From an uncultured Collinsella sp. (lineage in GTDB: Bacteria; Actinomycetota; Coriobacteriia; Coriobacteriales; Coriobacteriaceae), in contig CASDZW010000013.1 in assembly GCA_949285915.1 (NCBI GenBank), positions 5,783 through 69,782 on the forward strand: a DNA stretch of 64,000 bases, read 5' to 3'. Each line of letters opens with the position of its first letter. Position 1 is the first letter of the stretch. The notes under the pieces were generated by a model that had not been told where the DNA came from, did not search any database, and was given only the letters and a program-made list of their open reading frames with translations. The position numbers and the translations under genes are program-made. Positions 40,462-49,350 of this stretch are shown piece after piece.

Positions 40462-41532
40462 ATGACGTATCGCGTGGGAGTCGTCGGAGCAGCGGGCTAT
40501 GCCGGGGTCGAGCTCGTCCGACTGCTTATCGCTCATCCCGAGTTCGAGCTTGCCGTCATCACGTCTAACGCCGATGCGGGCACGCCGCTTGCCGCGGCCT
40601 ACCCCGCCTTCACCGGCGTGAGCGACCTCGTGTTCACCTCGCATGACAACCCGGCGCTTGCAACCTGCGACGTCGTCTTTCTGGCCGTCCCGCACACGGC
40701 GGCCTTGGCGCAGGCCCCCGGTCTTTTGGCGCAGGGCGTGACGGTCATCGACCTTTCGGCCGATTACCGCCTCGACGATCCGGCGGTCTTTGAGCAGTGG
40801 TACGCCGCCGCCCACACCTCGCCGGAGCTCCTCGCCACGCGCGCCTTCGGCCTGCCGGAGCTGTTTGCCGAGGGGCTCGCGCGCGCGGCGGAGGGCCATG
40901 CCAAGGGCGAGGCCCAGCTTGTGGCCTGCGCGGGGTGCTACCCCACGGCGACCTCTCTTGCTGCCGCCCCGGCGCTAAGAATGGGACTCGTCGACGGTGC
41001 CGCGCCGATTGTGGTCGATGCCATCTCGGGCGTGACCGGGGCGGGCAAGACGCCCGGCGCACGCACGCACTTTTGCCATGCGGATGAGAACCTCGAGGCC
41101 TACAACGTCTGCCGCCACCGCCATACGCCCGAGATCGAGCAGATTCTCGCTGCTCCGGGGCGCGTTGTCTTCACGCCTCATCTGGCGCCGCTGCGCCGCG
41201 GCCTGCTCTCCACGGTAACGATGGTTCTTGCCAAGGACGTTGCGGCGGACCTTACCGCGGCGGACATCGTCGAGCGCTACCGCGCGTTTTACGCGGGACG
41301 GCCGTTTGTGCAGGTGCTCGACGCGGGCGCCTGTCCGCAGACCGCCTCGGTTGCTGGGACCAACGTGTGCCAGATCGGCCTTGCGCTCGATGCGCGCACG
41401 GGCGTGCTCGTTGCCATGGGCGCGATAGATAATCTCTGCAAAGGCGCCGCCGGCCAGGCCGTTCAGTGCGCCAACATCGTATGTGGCCTTGCCGAGAGCG
41501 CGGGGCTGCCCACGAGCGCCCTGCCGGTGTAG
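40462..41532 (+). CDS. argC: N-acetyl-gamma-glutamyl-phosphate reductase
   Basis: The protein (356 residues) opens with the Rossmann motif VGVVGAAGYAGVELVRLL and has the catalytic cysteine in VACAGCYPTATS. GAGKTPG and CRHRHTPEIEQ blocks are typical. It reduces N-acetylglutamyl phosphate to the semialdehyde, the third step of arginine synthesis. AAAGGAG lies 9 bases upstream of the chosen ATG; ATGs further upstream overlap the ribosome site. It leads the argC-argJ-argB-argD operon. Confidence 0.96.
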   Translation: MTYRVGVVGAAGYAGVELVRLLIAHPEFELAVITSNADAGTPLAAAYPAFTGVSDLVFTSHDNPALATCDVVFLAVPHTAALAQAPGLLAQGVTVIDLSADYRLDDPAVFEQWYAAAHTSPELLATRAFGLPELFAEGLARAAEGHAKGEAQLVACAGCYPTATSLAAAPALRMGLVDGAAPIVVDAISGVTGAGKTPGARTHFCHADENLEAYNVCRHRHTPEIEQILAAPGRVVFTPHLAPLRRGLLSTVTMVLAKDVAADLTAADIVERYRAFYAGRPFVQVLDAGACPQTASVAGTNVCQIGLALDARTGVLVAMGAIDNLCKGAAGQAVQCANIVCGLAESAGLPTSALPV

Positions 41533-41549
41533 GGCAAAGGAGGGACCAG

Positions 41550-42818
41550 ATGGATCTCGAGGCTTTCGACCTGCGTTTGCGCGGTATTCCCAACGGCGGC
41601 GTTACGAGCGCGCGCGGCTTTTCCGCCGCCGGCGTTCATGCGGGCTTTCGCAAGAACCCCGAGCGACTCGATTTTGCCCTCGTTGCGGCAGATGAGCCGG
41701 TCGCGGCTGCAGGCGTCTTTACGCAGAACCGCTTCTGCGCGGCTCCCGTCACGGTGAGTCGCGAGAATCTCGGCGGTGTTGGGTATGGCTACGCGCGCGC
41801 CCTTGCGGTGAACTCCGGCAACGCCAACGCGGCGACCGGACCCGAGGGGCTCAAGACCGCACGTGCCACCTGCGAGATTGTCTCCCAGGTGCTCGGTTGC
41901 GAGCCCGAGGAGGTGCTCGTGGCCTCCACGGGCGTCATCGGGCAGCTTCTTGCACTCGACCCCTTTGAGCGGGGCGTTCCCGCTGCGGCGGATGCGCTCG
42001 CGGCCGCGGGTGGGGCGGATGCCGCGCGCGCCATCATGACAACCGACACCCACCCCAAGGAGTACGCCGTCACCTTTGCCTCCGCCGACCCCGCATGGGA
42101 GGGCGTCACCTTTACCGTGGGCGGTATGTGCAAGGGCTCGGGCATGATTATGCCCAACATGGCGACCATGATTGCCTGCATCACCACCGATGCGCCCGTG
42201 GTGCCGGAGCACCTGCACGAGCTTTTGGCCGATGCGGTGAACAAGAGCTTCAACCGCGTCACGGTCGACTCCGACACTTCTACCAACGATACCTGCGTCG
42301 CCTTTGCCTCGGGTGCCGTCGCCCCGGAGGGCGCGGACGTGATCGATCCGGCGTCCCTTGCTGCCGAGGAACTCGGCCGGGCGCTTCAGGTGGTCTGCGA
42401 GGCGCTTGCGCGCGCCATCGCCGCCGACGGCGAGGGGGCTTCGCGCCTTGTGACGGTAAACGTGACGGGCGCGGCGGACGACGCCGAGGCCGACCTCGCC
42501 GCCCGCACCGTGGCAAACTCGCCGCTTGTCAAGTGCGCCATCGCCGGACGCGACTGCAACTGGGGGCGCGTTGCCGCGGCGCTCGGTAAAAGCGGCGCCC
42601 ACTTCTCGCAGGACCAGGTTGCCATCGACATCATGGGCATTCCCGTCTGCCGGGAGGGCCTCACCGTTCCGTTTGATGAGGACGAGGCACTCCGCCGCTT
42701 CGAGGCGCCCGAGATCGTCATCACAGCTGACCTCGGCGCCGGCACGGGCTCGGCGACGGTTTGGACCTGCGACCTCACCCACGATTACGTGACCATCAAC
42801 GGCGACTACCGCACATAG
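41550..42818 (+). CDS. argJ: Bifunctional ornithine acetyltransferase/N-acetylglutamate synthase
   Basis: ArgJ cleaves itself between Ala and Thr in the block KGSGMIMPNMATMIACITTD, which is intact here, to give two chains. The C-terminus NSPLVKCAIAGRDCNWGR is also characteristic. The 422-residue enzyme recycles the acetyl group from acetylornithine to glutamate. It starts 17 bases after argC behind AAAGGAGG. Confidence 0.96.
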   Translation: MDLEAFDLRLRGIPNGGVTSARGFSAAGVHAGFRKNPERLDFALVAADEPVAAAGVFTQNRFCAAPVTVSRENLGGVGYGYARALAVNSGNANAATGPEGLKTARATCEIVSQVLGCEPEEVLVASTGVIGQLLALDPFERGVPAAADALAAAGGADAARAIMTTDTHPKEYAVTFASADPAWEGVTFTVGGMCKGSGMIMPNMATMIACITTDAPVVPEHLHELLADAVNKSFNRVTVDSDTSTNDTCVAFASGAVAPEGADVIDPASLAAEELGRALQVVCEALARAIAADGEGASRLVTVNVTGAADDAEADLAARTVANSPLVKCAIAGRDCNWGRVAAALGKSGAHFSQDQVAIDIMGIPVCREGLTVPFDEDEALRRFEAPEIVITADLGAGTGSATVWTCDLTHDYVTINGDYRT

Positions 42819-42833
42819 GCGCGAGGAGGCTCC

Positions 42834-43868
42834 ATGGACAGCTCGACCGCTCTGCCCGGTCATCCCTTCCAACCGACGGGAGAGTTCTATATGAAGTACG
42901 CACGCGACCGCCGCTCTTCGATTTCAAATGAACAGACCGCCAAGCTCCTCTTTGAGGCGCTTCCCTGGATCAAGAACCTTACCGGCAAGACCATCGTCAT
43001 CAAATACGGCGGTGCCGCCATGGTCGACGAGCAGCTGCGTGCCGACGTTATGGGCGACATCCTGCTCCTCAAGATCATCGGCGCGAACATTGTGATCGTG
43101 CACGGCGGCGGTGCGGACATCAACGAGGCCCTCAGTCACTACGACCTGCCCGTCGAGTTCAAGGGCGGGCAGCGTGTGACCACGCCCGAGGTGATGGAGA
43201 TCGTGCGCGAGGTGCTCGTGGGCAAGGTGAACCAAGAACTCGTTGCCGCGCTCAACCGCCACGGTAGCGTTGCCGTGGGTGTGGCTGGTACCGATGCGGG
43301 CACCATCATCGCCGAGACACTCGACCCCGACCTCGGCCGCGTGGGCAAGATTGTGCGCGTCAACGCGGACTACCTCACGAGCGTTATGGCGAGCGAGTAC
43401 ATCCCCGTGGTCGCAACGGTCGCGCAGGGGGAGGACGGTGGTTTCTACAACATCAACGCCGACGTGGCGGCGGGCGCCATCGCCGCGGCGGTCCATGCGC
43501 ACAAGGCGATCTTTTTGACCGACGTGGACGGTCTGTACGAGGATTTTTCCGACAAGGACTCCCTCATCTCCAACCTTACGCTCGAGGAGTGCGAGGCCAT
43601 GCTTGCGGGCGGTACCCTCGCCAAGGGCATGATTCCCAAGCTGCAATCATGCGTCGAGGCACTCAAGGGCGGCGTTTTTCGCGCGCATATCATCAACGGC
43701 ACGACGCCGCACGCGCTTCTGTTGGAGCTTCTTACCGATGCGGGCGTGGGCACGGTGATTCACTCGACGCAGGAAGCGTACGAGTTTGACCAGCATCCGC
43801 ACCCCCTCGGTACGTTTGCGTCGCGCCTGGCAGAAAACATCGATGCGGCCGCCGGCGTCGTCCAGTAA
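42834..43868 (+). CDS. argB: N-acetylglutamate kinase
   Basis: The amino-acid kinase fold shows TIVIKYGGAAM, IVIVHGGGADIN and GGQRVTTPEVM; DVAAGAIAAA and FLTDVDGLY complete the ATP site. GGAGGCTCC precedes the ATG, 15 bases after argJ. With 344 residues it is longer than most ArgB proteins (about 300): the extra is a 20-residue N-terminal leader. It phosphorylates N-acetylglutamate, usually the arginine-inhibited step; an N-terminal helix as found in inhibited ArgB types may be present in the leader. Confidence 0.95.
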   Translation: MDSSTALPGHPFQPTGEFYMKYARDRRSSISNEQTAKLLFEALPWIKNLTGKTIVIKYGGAAMVDEQLRADVMGDILLLKIIGANIVIVHGGGADINEALSHYDLPVEFKGGQRVTTPEVMEIVREVLVGKVNQELVAALNRHGSVAVGVAGTDAGTIIAETLDPDLGRVGKIVRVNADYLTSVMASEYIPVVATVAQGEDGGFYNINADVAAGAIAAAVHAHKAIFLTDVDGLYEDFSDKDSLISNLTLEECEAMLAGGTLAKGMIPKLQSCVEALKGGVFRAHIINGTTPHALLLELLTDAGVGTVIHSTQEAYEFDQHPHPLGTFASRLAENIDAAAGVVQ

Positions 43869-43895
43869 CGATCTCATTCCACAAGGAGCCCAATC

Positions 43896-45179
43896 ATGGC
43901 ATTCGAGCAGCAAAAGGCACTTGACGACGCGTATATCATGCACACCTACGGGCGCTTGCCGGCGGAGTTTGTGGCGGGGTCGGGCATGACGCTCACCGAT
44001 GATGCGGGCAGGACCTACCTCGATTTTCTCGCTGGCATCGGCGTGTGCTCGCTCGGTCATGCCCATCCGGCGGTCACGCGCGCCATCGCCTGCCAGGCAG
44101 AGAAGCTGACGTCGATCTCCAACTATTTCTATACCGAGCACCGCGGCGAGGTCGCTGCTCTGCTTTCCAAGCTCGCTAACAACGACATCGAAGGCGCCCG
44201 CGCGCTTGTGGAGGCGCTCGATGCGGGGGACGCCGCGCGCTTCGCCGCGGCGGCTGCGCCGGCGCCGGGTGAGCAGGTGTGGAAAACGTTTTTCGCCAAT
44301 TCCGGCGCGGAGGCCAACGAGGGCTCTATGAAGCTCGCACGTCTTTACGCGCGGCGCCAGGGCAACGGCGGTAACACCATCGTCTGCTTGAAGGGCGGTT
44401 TTCACGGGCGCACGCTCGAGACCATCGCTGCCACGATGCAGGACTGGCTCCAAGAGAGCTTCACGCCGCTGCCGGGCGGCTTTGTGGCCTGTGCGCCCAA
44501 CGATATCGACGAGCTCACCGCCATCTTCGAGAAGTACGGCAAAGAGATCTGCGCATTCATGTTCGAGCCCATCCAGGGCGAGAGCGGCGTGCACCCGTTG
44601 ACCGAGGAGTTTGCGCGCAAGGCCGAGGAGCTGGTGCACCAGGTGGGCGGCCTCACCATCTCTGACGAGGTCCAGGCGGGCGTCTTCCGCTGTGGCGTTC
44701 CGTTTGCCGTCCAGATGCTCGGTATCACGCCGGACATTATGAGCCTCGCCAAGGGCGTCGCCGGCGGCATGACCATGGGCGCCGTCGTGGCGCGTTCCGA
44801 GGTGGCCGATGTGCTTCATCCGGGCGACCACGGCTCGACGTTTGGCGGAAGCACGCTTGCCGTCGCGGCGGCTGAGGCGACGCTTGCCGAGCTCGTGCGG
44901 GGCGACTTTGCGGCGCATGTTGTTGAGGTCGGAAGCTACCTGGCCGACCGCTTAGCAGAGCTTCCGCAGGTGGTGGACGTGCGCGGCGCGGGCCTCATGC
45001 GCGGGTGCGACCTCGTTGAGGCGGCGGGAGACGCCCATGACTTGGTGGCGCGCCTTCTTGAGGAGGGCGTTGTTGCAAACGCCACCGGCGCGCACACGCT
45101 GAGGTTCCTGCCACCGCTCATTTGCGAGAAGGAACACGTGGACACCCTCATCGAGGCGCTCGGGCGCGTGCTGGGGTAG
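43896..45179 (+). CDS. argD: Acetylornithine aminotransferase
   Basis: This PLP enzyme (427 residues) has the cofactor lysine in SLAKGVAGG, with FFANSGAEANEGSMK, FHGRTLETIAAT and FEPIQGESGV. It converts N-acetylglutamate semialdehyde to acetylornithine. An insertion of about 30 residues (LVEALDAGDAARFAAAAAPA) near position 110 is unusual for the family. It ends the argCJBD operon, 27 bases after argB; argF, argG and argH are not in the window. A hairpin repeat follows. Confidence 0.95.
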   Translation: MAFEQQKALDDAYIMHTYGRLPAEFVAGSGMTLTDDAGRTYLDFLAGIGVCSLGHAHPAVTRAIACQAEKLTSISNYFYTEHRGEVAALLSKLANNDIEGARALVEALDAGDAARFAAAAAPAPGEQVWKTFFANSGAEANEGSMKLARLYARRQGNGGNTIVCLKGGFHGRTLETIAATMQDWLQESFTPLPGGFVACAPNDIDELTAIFEKYGKEICAFMFEPIQGESGVHPLTEEFARKAEELVHQVGGLTISDEVQAGVFRCGVPFAVQMLGITPDIMSLAKGVAGGMTMGAVVARSEVADVLHPGDHGSTFGGSTLAVAAAEATLAELVRGDFAAHVVEVGSYLADRLAELPQVVDVRGAGLMRGCDLVEAAGDAHDLVARLLEEGVVANATGAHTLRFLPPLICEKEHVDTLIEALGRVLG

Positions 45180-45230
45180 GGCTGCGCGGCATTTTTCCGC
45201 GGACGCACCCGTTGGATCCGTTCGAAACAT

Positions 45231-45286
45231 CAAAACCGTGTTTACCAGCTCTCCCGGACTGTGGGCAGCTGGTAAACACGGTTTTG
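45231..45286 (+). repeat. Hairpin repeat family A, copy 2 (argD terminator)
   Basis: Perfect 20-base arms, CAAAACCGTGTTTACCAGCT and its complement, enclose a 16-base loop and are followed by G and an A/T palindrome GGCAAAATTGCC. The arms share AAACCG-GTTTACCAGC with copy 1 at 11.1 kb. A degenerate third arm CAAAACCAAGTTTGCCAGC follows at 45304. Confidence 0.75.
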
Positions 45287-45420
45287 GCAAAATTGCCTCC
45301 CTGCAAAACCAAGTTTGCCAGCGCAAAGAGCAGCGTATGCTCCGGGCGCAGCTGAGATGCAGCAACGCACAGGTAGTATTTCAGTTATTCAATTCTGTTG
45401 GGGGAAAGCGCGTCAGAACG

Positions 45421-45453
45421 AAAAAGGGCGCCGAGGTGACCCCCGACGCCCTT
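45421..45453 (-). terminator. Intrinsic terminator of tRNA-Thr
   Basis: On the minus strand, AAGGGCG and CGCCCTT arms (with inner pairing) are followed by TTTTTC. Confidence 0.75.
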
Positions 45454-45463
45454 GACGCATCAC

Positions 45464-45539
45464 TGGAGCCAGCAATCGGACTCGAACCGATGACCCCCGC
45501 TTTACGAGAGCGGTGCTCTACCAACTGAGCTATGCTGGC
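45464..45539 (-). tRNA. tRNA-Thr (anticodon CGT)
   Basis: The cloverleaf is complete: acceptor GCCAGCA/TGCTGGC, D arm with AGCTCAGTTGGTAGAGC, anticodon stem CCGCT-AGCGG with loop CTCGTAA (anticodon CGT, reading ACG), T arm ATCGG-TTCGAGT-CCGAT, and an encoded 3' CCA. Its length is 76 bases. Confidence 0.96.
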
Positions 45540-45573
45540 ACCTGTTAGAGCATGTGCGCTCCAACGGATGACT

Positions 45574-45602
45574 ATATTACGTGGAAACGTCCTTGCACGC
45601 AA
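45574..45602 (-). promoter_or_regulatory. Promoter of tRNA-Thr
   Basis: On the minus strand TTGCGT and TAATAT are 17 bases apart, about 35 bases upstream of the tRNA. Confidence 0.7.
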
Positions 45603-45851
45603 GATGCAATGAGCAAAATCCGAGTTATGGGCGTTTTGTCACTAGGTAGGTAAACGCTTCTAAACCATGTTGCCCTCAGTTTTTAGCAAAGCGCTTGGGA
45701 ACGATGCTTGTTCGGACAGCTTTACGCACCCAGAAATACAAGCGAGCGGGCGAGTGGACGACCCTGTTGACGGGAAGAATGTTCCAGCTCGCACCGCAAA
45801 ACCATGCTGACGATGCGTCAGTGGAGGTAATACCAGTGGTCTAACAGTTGG

Positions 45852-45864
45852 GGTTGTTACAACC
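45852..45864 (+). promoter_or_regulatory. Palindromic operator candidate upstream of the beta-galactosidase operon
   Basis: GGTTGTTACAACC is a perfect palindrome with one central base. GntR- and LacI-type regulators bind such sites; the GntR gene of this operon is the natural candidate. Further down, TTTACC and GGTAAA half-sites (45939 and 45952) and TGGTA-11 bases-TACCA add symmetry to the region. Otherwise 45603-45988 holds no gene that I can see. Confidence 0.4.
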
Positions 45865-45988
45865 AGTTGAACAGCAGATAAACAGTTTGTTCTTAAGTGG
45901 TATCTTTTTGAAGTACCAAATTACCTGCGGAAACGCAATTTACCGTTCACGGGTAAAACCATACCGCTCGTCTTTCTCTTCACATTTC

Positions 45989-46018
45989 TTCGACATTTGT
46001 ACCGAAAGCGTGTATGAT
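45989..46018 (+). promoter_or_regulatory. Promoter of the beta-galactosidase/PTS operon
   Basis: TTCGAC and TATGAT are 18 bases apart, with TG directly upstream (TGTATGAT), leaving a leader of about 60 bases to the ATG. Confidence 0.5.
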
Positions 46019-46088
46019 GGCTATCAACGGGTCGGGCCGTATGCTCTCTCGTTGAGCCGCTCGACCGAAGCCGCAGGCAAGGAGGACC

Positions 46089-47897
46089 ATGCACACGTTT
46101 GAGATCCGTGAACGCTTTTTGCTCGATGGAAAGCCGTTCACGATTCTGTCCGGTGCGATCCACTACTTCCGCGTCCATCCAACTGATTGGCACCATTCTC
46201 TTTACAATCTGAAGGCTATGGGTTTCAACACGGTTGAGACCTATGTCCCTTGGAACCTCCACGAGGCAAAGCCCGGCGAGTTCGATTTCACCGGCGCTCT
46301 TGACCTCGCTCGCTTCCTCGATGAGGCCGCTGAGCTGGGTCTTTGGACCATCGTGCGCCCGTCGCCGTTCATCTGCGCCGAGTGGGAGTGGGGTGGCTTG
46401 CCTGCCTGGCTTCTCGCCGACCGTGACATGCGTCCGCGTTCGCGTGATCCTCGCTTCCTTGAGCGCGTCGCCGCGTATTACGACGAGCTCATGCCCCATC
46501 TCGTTGACCGTCAGATCACGCATGGCGGCAACATCATCATGATGCAGGTCGAGAACGAGTACGGTTCCTATGGCGAGGACAAGGAGTACCTCCGCGCCAT
46601 TCGCGACCTTATGCTCGGCCGAGGCGTAGACGTGCCTCTTTGCACCTCTGACGGCCCGTGGCGCGGCTGTCTGCGCGCCGGTACGCTCATTGACGACGAC
46701 GTCTTCGTGACCGGTAACTTTGGTTCTCGCGCGGACGAGAACTTTGCCCAGCTCAAGGCCTTCCATGAGGAGCACGGCAAGAACTGGCCCCTCATGTGCA
46801 TGGAGTTTTGGGATGGCTGGTTCAACCGTTGGGGCGAGAACGTTATTCGCCGTGACGCGCAGGATCTGGCAGACTCCGTGCGCGAGCTTCTTGAGCTCGA
46901 CGGAAGCCTCAGCCTCTATATGTTCCACGGTGGCACTAACTTTGGCTTTATGAACGGCTGCTCCGCGCGCCACACCCATGACCTGCATCAGGTCACGAGC
47001 TACGACTACGATGCGCCGCTCGACGAGGAGGGCAACCCCACTGAGAAGTGGTACAAGCTTCGCGACGTCGTGCGCGATCTCTTCCCCGACGCCTGGACGG
47101 CAGAGCCTCTCGTGAAAAAGGCCTGTGCCGTCTCCGCCGAGGACATCGCCTTCACCGGCCGCTGCGGTCTCTTCGAGAACCTCGACAATCTCTCCGAGCC
47201 CCAGCGCTCGCTCTACCCCCGCTCGATGGAGGACATGGGCCAGAGCTACGGTTATACCCTCTATCGCACCAAGATCGAGCGCGACGTTGCCGAGGGCGCC
47301 GACGAGCGCATCCGCGTCATCGACGGTCGCGACCGTGCGCAGGTCTTTGTCGAGGGCGAGCTCGTCGCCACGCAGTACCAGGAGCACATCGGCGAGGACA
47401 TCCGCTGCCCGCTGCCCGTGGCTCACAACCGCCTCGACATCCTTATGGAGAACATGGGTCGCGTGAACTACGGCCACAAGTTCCTGGCGGACACGCAGCG
47501 CAAGGGTATCCGCACGGGTGTCTGCGTTGATCTCCACTTCATCCTCAACTGGGAGGCCTACACGCTCCCGCTCGAGGATATTTCCAAGCTTGATTTCTCC
47601 GCCGGTTGGCGCGAGGGCACGCCCTCGTTCACCCGCTTCGAGTTCACGCTCGACGAGCCGGCCGATACCTTTATCGACACCACGGGCTTTGGCAAGGGTG
47701 TCGCGTTTGTCAACGGCACGAACGTCGGTCGCTATTGGGAGATCGGTCCCATCGCGACCCTCTATGTGCCGCACGGACTTACGCACGCCGGCGTCAACGA
47801 GCTCGTATTGTTCGAAACCGAGGGGCACGTGCACGACGCCATCTCCCTGCGCGCCGAACCCCTCATCCACACACTCGAGACTGAAGGAGTTGAGTGA
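46089..47897 (+). CDS. GH35 beta-galactosidase
   Basis: The 602-residue protein shows FTILSGAIHYFRVHPTDW, GLWTIVRPSPFICAEWEWGG, the acid/base glutamate E157 in QVENEYGSY and nucleophile E239 in CMEFWDGWFNRWGE. The last 170 residues form beta domains with NGTNVGRYW. There is no signal peptide, so it acts inside the cell on imported, possibly phosphorylated, sugar. GH35 enzymes of the bgaC/gnbG type cleave Gal-beta-1,3-linked disaccharides such as galacto-N-biose. The four PTS genes that follow, beginning two bases after the stop, make this the best assignment. Confidence 0.93.
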   Translation: MHTFEIRERFLLDGKPFTILSGAIHYFRVHPTDWHHSLYNLKAMGFNTVETYVPWNLHEAKPGEFDFTGALDLARFLDEAAELGLWTIVRPSPFICAEWEWGGLPAWLLADRDMRPRSRDPRFLERVAAYYDELMPHLVDRQITHGGNIIMMQVENEYGSYGEDKEYLRAIRDLMLGRGVDVPLCTSDGPWRGCLRAGTLIDDDVFVTGNFGSRADENFAQLKAFHEEHGKNWPLMCMEFWDGWFNRWGENVIRRDAQDLADSVRELLELDGSLSLYMFHGGTNFGFMNGCSARHTHDLHQVTSYDYDAPLDEEGNPTEKWYKLRDVVRDLFPDAWTAEPLVKKACAVSAEDIAFTGRCGLFENLDNLSEPQRSLYPRSMEDMGQSYGYTLYRTKIERDVAEGADERIRVIDGRDRAQVFVEGELVATQYQEHIGEDIRCPLPVAHNRLDILMENMGRVNYGHKFLADTQRKGIRTGVCVDLHFILNWEAYTLPLEDISKLDFSAGWREGTPSFTRFEFTLDEPADTFIDTTGFGKGVAFVNGTNVGRYWEIGPIATLYVPHGLTHAGVNELVLFETEGHVHDAISLRAEPLIHTLETEGVE

Positions 47898-47898
47898 C

Positions 47899-48363
47899 AT
47901 GATCGTAGGTGCACGAGTTGACTTCCGCCTCATCCATGGCCAGGTTGGCAACCTCTGGGCTAACGCTCGTCAGGTGAGCCGCTTCATGGTCGTCGACGAT
48001 CAAATCGCCGAGGATGCCACCCAGAAGCAGGTTCTGCGCATGGCTACGCCCGCTACCTGCAAGCTTTCCGTCCTTCCCGTTGAGAAGGCCGCTGCCAACA
48101 TCCTTGCTGGCAAGTACGACGCTCAGCGTCTGTTCATCGTGGTCAAGAAGCCCGAGACCTATCTCAAGCTTGCCAAGGCTGGCGTCAAGTTTGATCAGAT
48201 CATCCTCGGCAACATCACGTCGATGGATATCGTCAAGAGCTACAGCCGCAACATCAACTGCGGTCAGGACGACGTTGACGCGCTGACCGAGCTCCAGAGC
48301 ATGGGCGTTCCGATGGTTATCCAGCTTACCCCGCAGGACAACCCGCAGGACTTCAAGCTCTAA
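47899..48363 (+). CDS. PTS system mannose-family IIB component
   Basis: This 154-residue protein has the phospho-accepting histidine H13 in VDFRLIHGQVG, typical of mannose/fructose/sorbose-family IIB. The fold continues with ILGNITSMDIVKSY and GVPMVIQLTPQD. It passes phosphate from IIA to the sugar as the sugar crosses IIC/IID. GAAGGAG precedes its ATG. It starts one base after the beta-galactosidase stop. Confidence 0.94.
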   Translation: MIVGARVDFRLIHGQVGNLWANARQVSRFMVVDDQIAEDATQKQVLRMATPATCKLSVLPVEKAAANILAGKYDAQRLFIVVKKPETYLKLAKAGVKFDQIILGNITSMDIVKSYSRNINCGQDDVDALTELQSMGVPMVIQLTPQDNPQDFKL

Positions 48364-48382
48364 GTCATTTTATTTGGTGCTG

Positions 48383-48406
48383 AGCCGTGAGGGGAGATGC
48401 ACGGCT
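48383..48406 (+). other. Small hairpin between the IIB and IIC genes
   Basis: AGCCGTG and CACGGCT arms enclose 10 bases. It may protect or process the mRNA; no T run follows. TTGACA occurs just after at 48406 but has no clear -10. Confidence 0.4.
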
Positions 48407-48462
48407 TGACATAGCGTAAGAACTGTACGTTTACGTTCGAGATTGGAAGAAGGAGGAAAACC

Positions 48463-49350
48463 ATGATTGCTTGGTGGCAAATTCTTTTGCTCACCCTCTA
48501 TGCAGGCTTCCAGATCATGGACGAGCTCCACTGGTACTCCAGTGCTGGCTCCGCCGTGTTCTCCGGTTTCATCACCGGCCTGGTAATGGGCGATATGGCA
48601 ACTGGTCTCTTCATCGGTGGTAGCATGCAGCTCACCATCCTGGGCGTCGGCACCTTCGGTGGCGCGTCCCGCATCGACGCTAACTCCGGTACCCTCATCG
48701 CTACGGCCTTCGCCGTCAGCGCTGGCATGGACCCGGAGCAGGCGCTCGCCGCCCTCGGCGTGCCGGTGGCCGCTATCCTTGTCTACACCGATATCCTCGG
48801 TCGTATGGCCAACACCTTCTGGGGTCACGCCTGCGATGCCGATATCGAGAAGATGAACTGGAACGCCTACAACGTCCACTACCTCATGGGCGCCGTTTCC
48901 TGGATGCTCAGCCGCATGGTCCCCGTGTTCCTGGCTCTGGCATTCGGTCAGCCGCTGGTCGAGGCCATCACCACCGCCCTCAATGGCGATCTTGCTTGGC
49001 TCGGCACCGGCCTCACGGTTGCCGGTGGCATGCTCCCCGCTGTGGGCTTCGCCATCCTGCTTCGTTACCTGCCCGTTAAGAAGCACGTTGCCTACCTGAT
49101 CCTCGGCTTCGTGATCGCTGCCCTCATGGGCACCGCCTTCACGAGCATTGCTGGCATCAGCGGCGATGTCGCCACCGTTGCCGGCGCTGCTGGTGCTGAG
49201 ATTGCTGGCGGCGACTACAACTCGCTGTCCATGCTGACGATCGCCCTCATCGGCTTCGCGCTCGCCTACATCTACTATCAGCAGCATCAGGCCGCTCCCG
49301 TTGCCGCCGTCGCTGCTGGTGCGGAGGGAGATGACGACGATGAGCTCTAA
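48463..49350 (+). CDS. PTS system mannose-family IIC component
   Basis: This 295-residue membrane protein of about eight spans has the family block GLVMGDMATGLFIGGSMQL and a conserved GTFGGASRIDANSGTLIA. Mannose-family IIC forms the sugar channel together with IID. GGAAGAAGGAGG lies before the ATG. The C-terminal residues overlap the start of the IID gene by 11 bases. Confidence 0.94.
   Translation: MIAWWQILLLTLYAGFQIMDELHWYSSAGSAVFSGFITGLVMGDMATGLFIGGSMQLTILGVGTFGGASRIDANSGTLIATAFAVSAGMDPEQALAALGVPVAAILVYTDILGRMANTFWGHACDADIEKMNWNAYNVHYLMGAVSWMLSRMVPVFLALAFGQPLVEAITTALNGDLAWLGTGLTVAGGMLPAVGFAILLRYLPVKKHVAYLILGFVIAALMGTAFTSIAGISGDVATVAGAAGAEIAGGDYNSLSMLTIALIGFALAYIYYQQHQAAPVAAVAAGAEGDDDDEL

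Noticed and set aside
45231-45286. Hairpin family A as an attachment site or CRISPR-like repeat
   Set aside because: Only two distant copies, palindromic and at gene ends, with no recombinase nearby; a repeat or terminator is the simpler reading.
48406-48430. TTGACA promoter inside the PTS operon
   Set aside because: The -35 match is perfect but no acceptable -10 lies 15-19 bases downstream.
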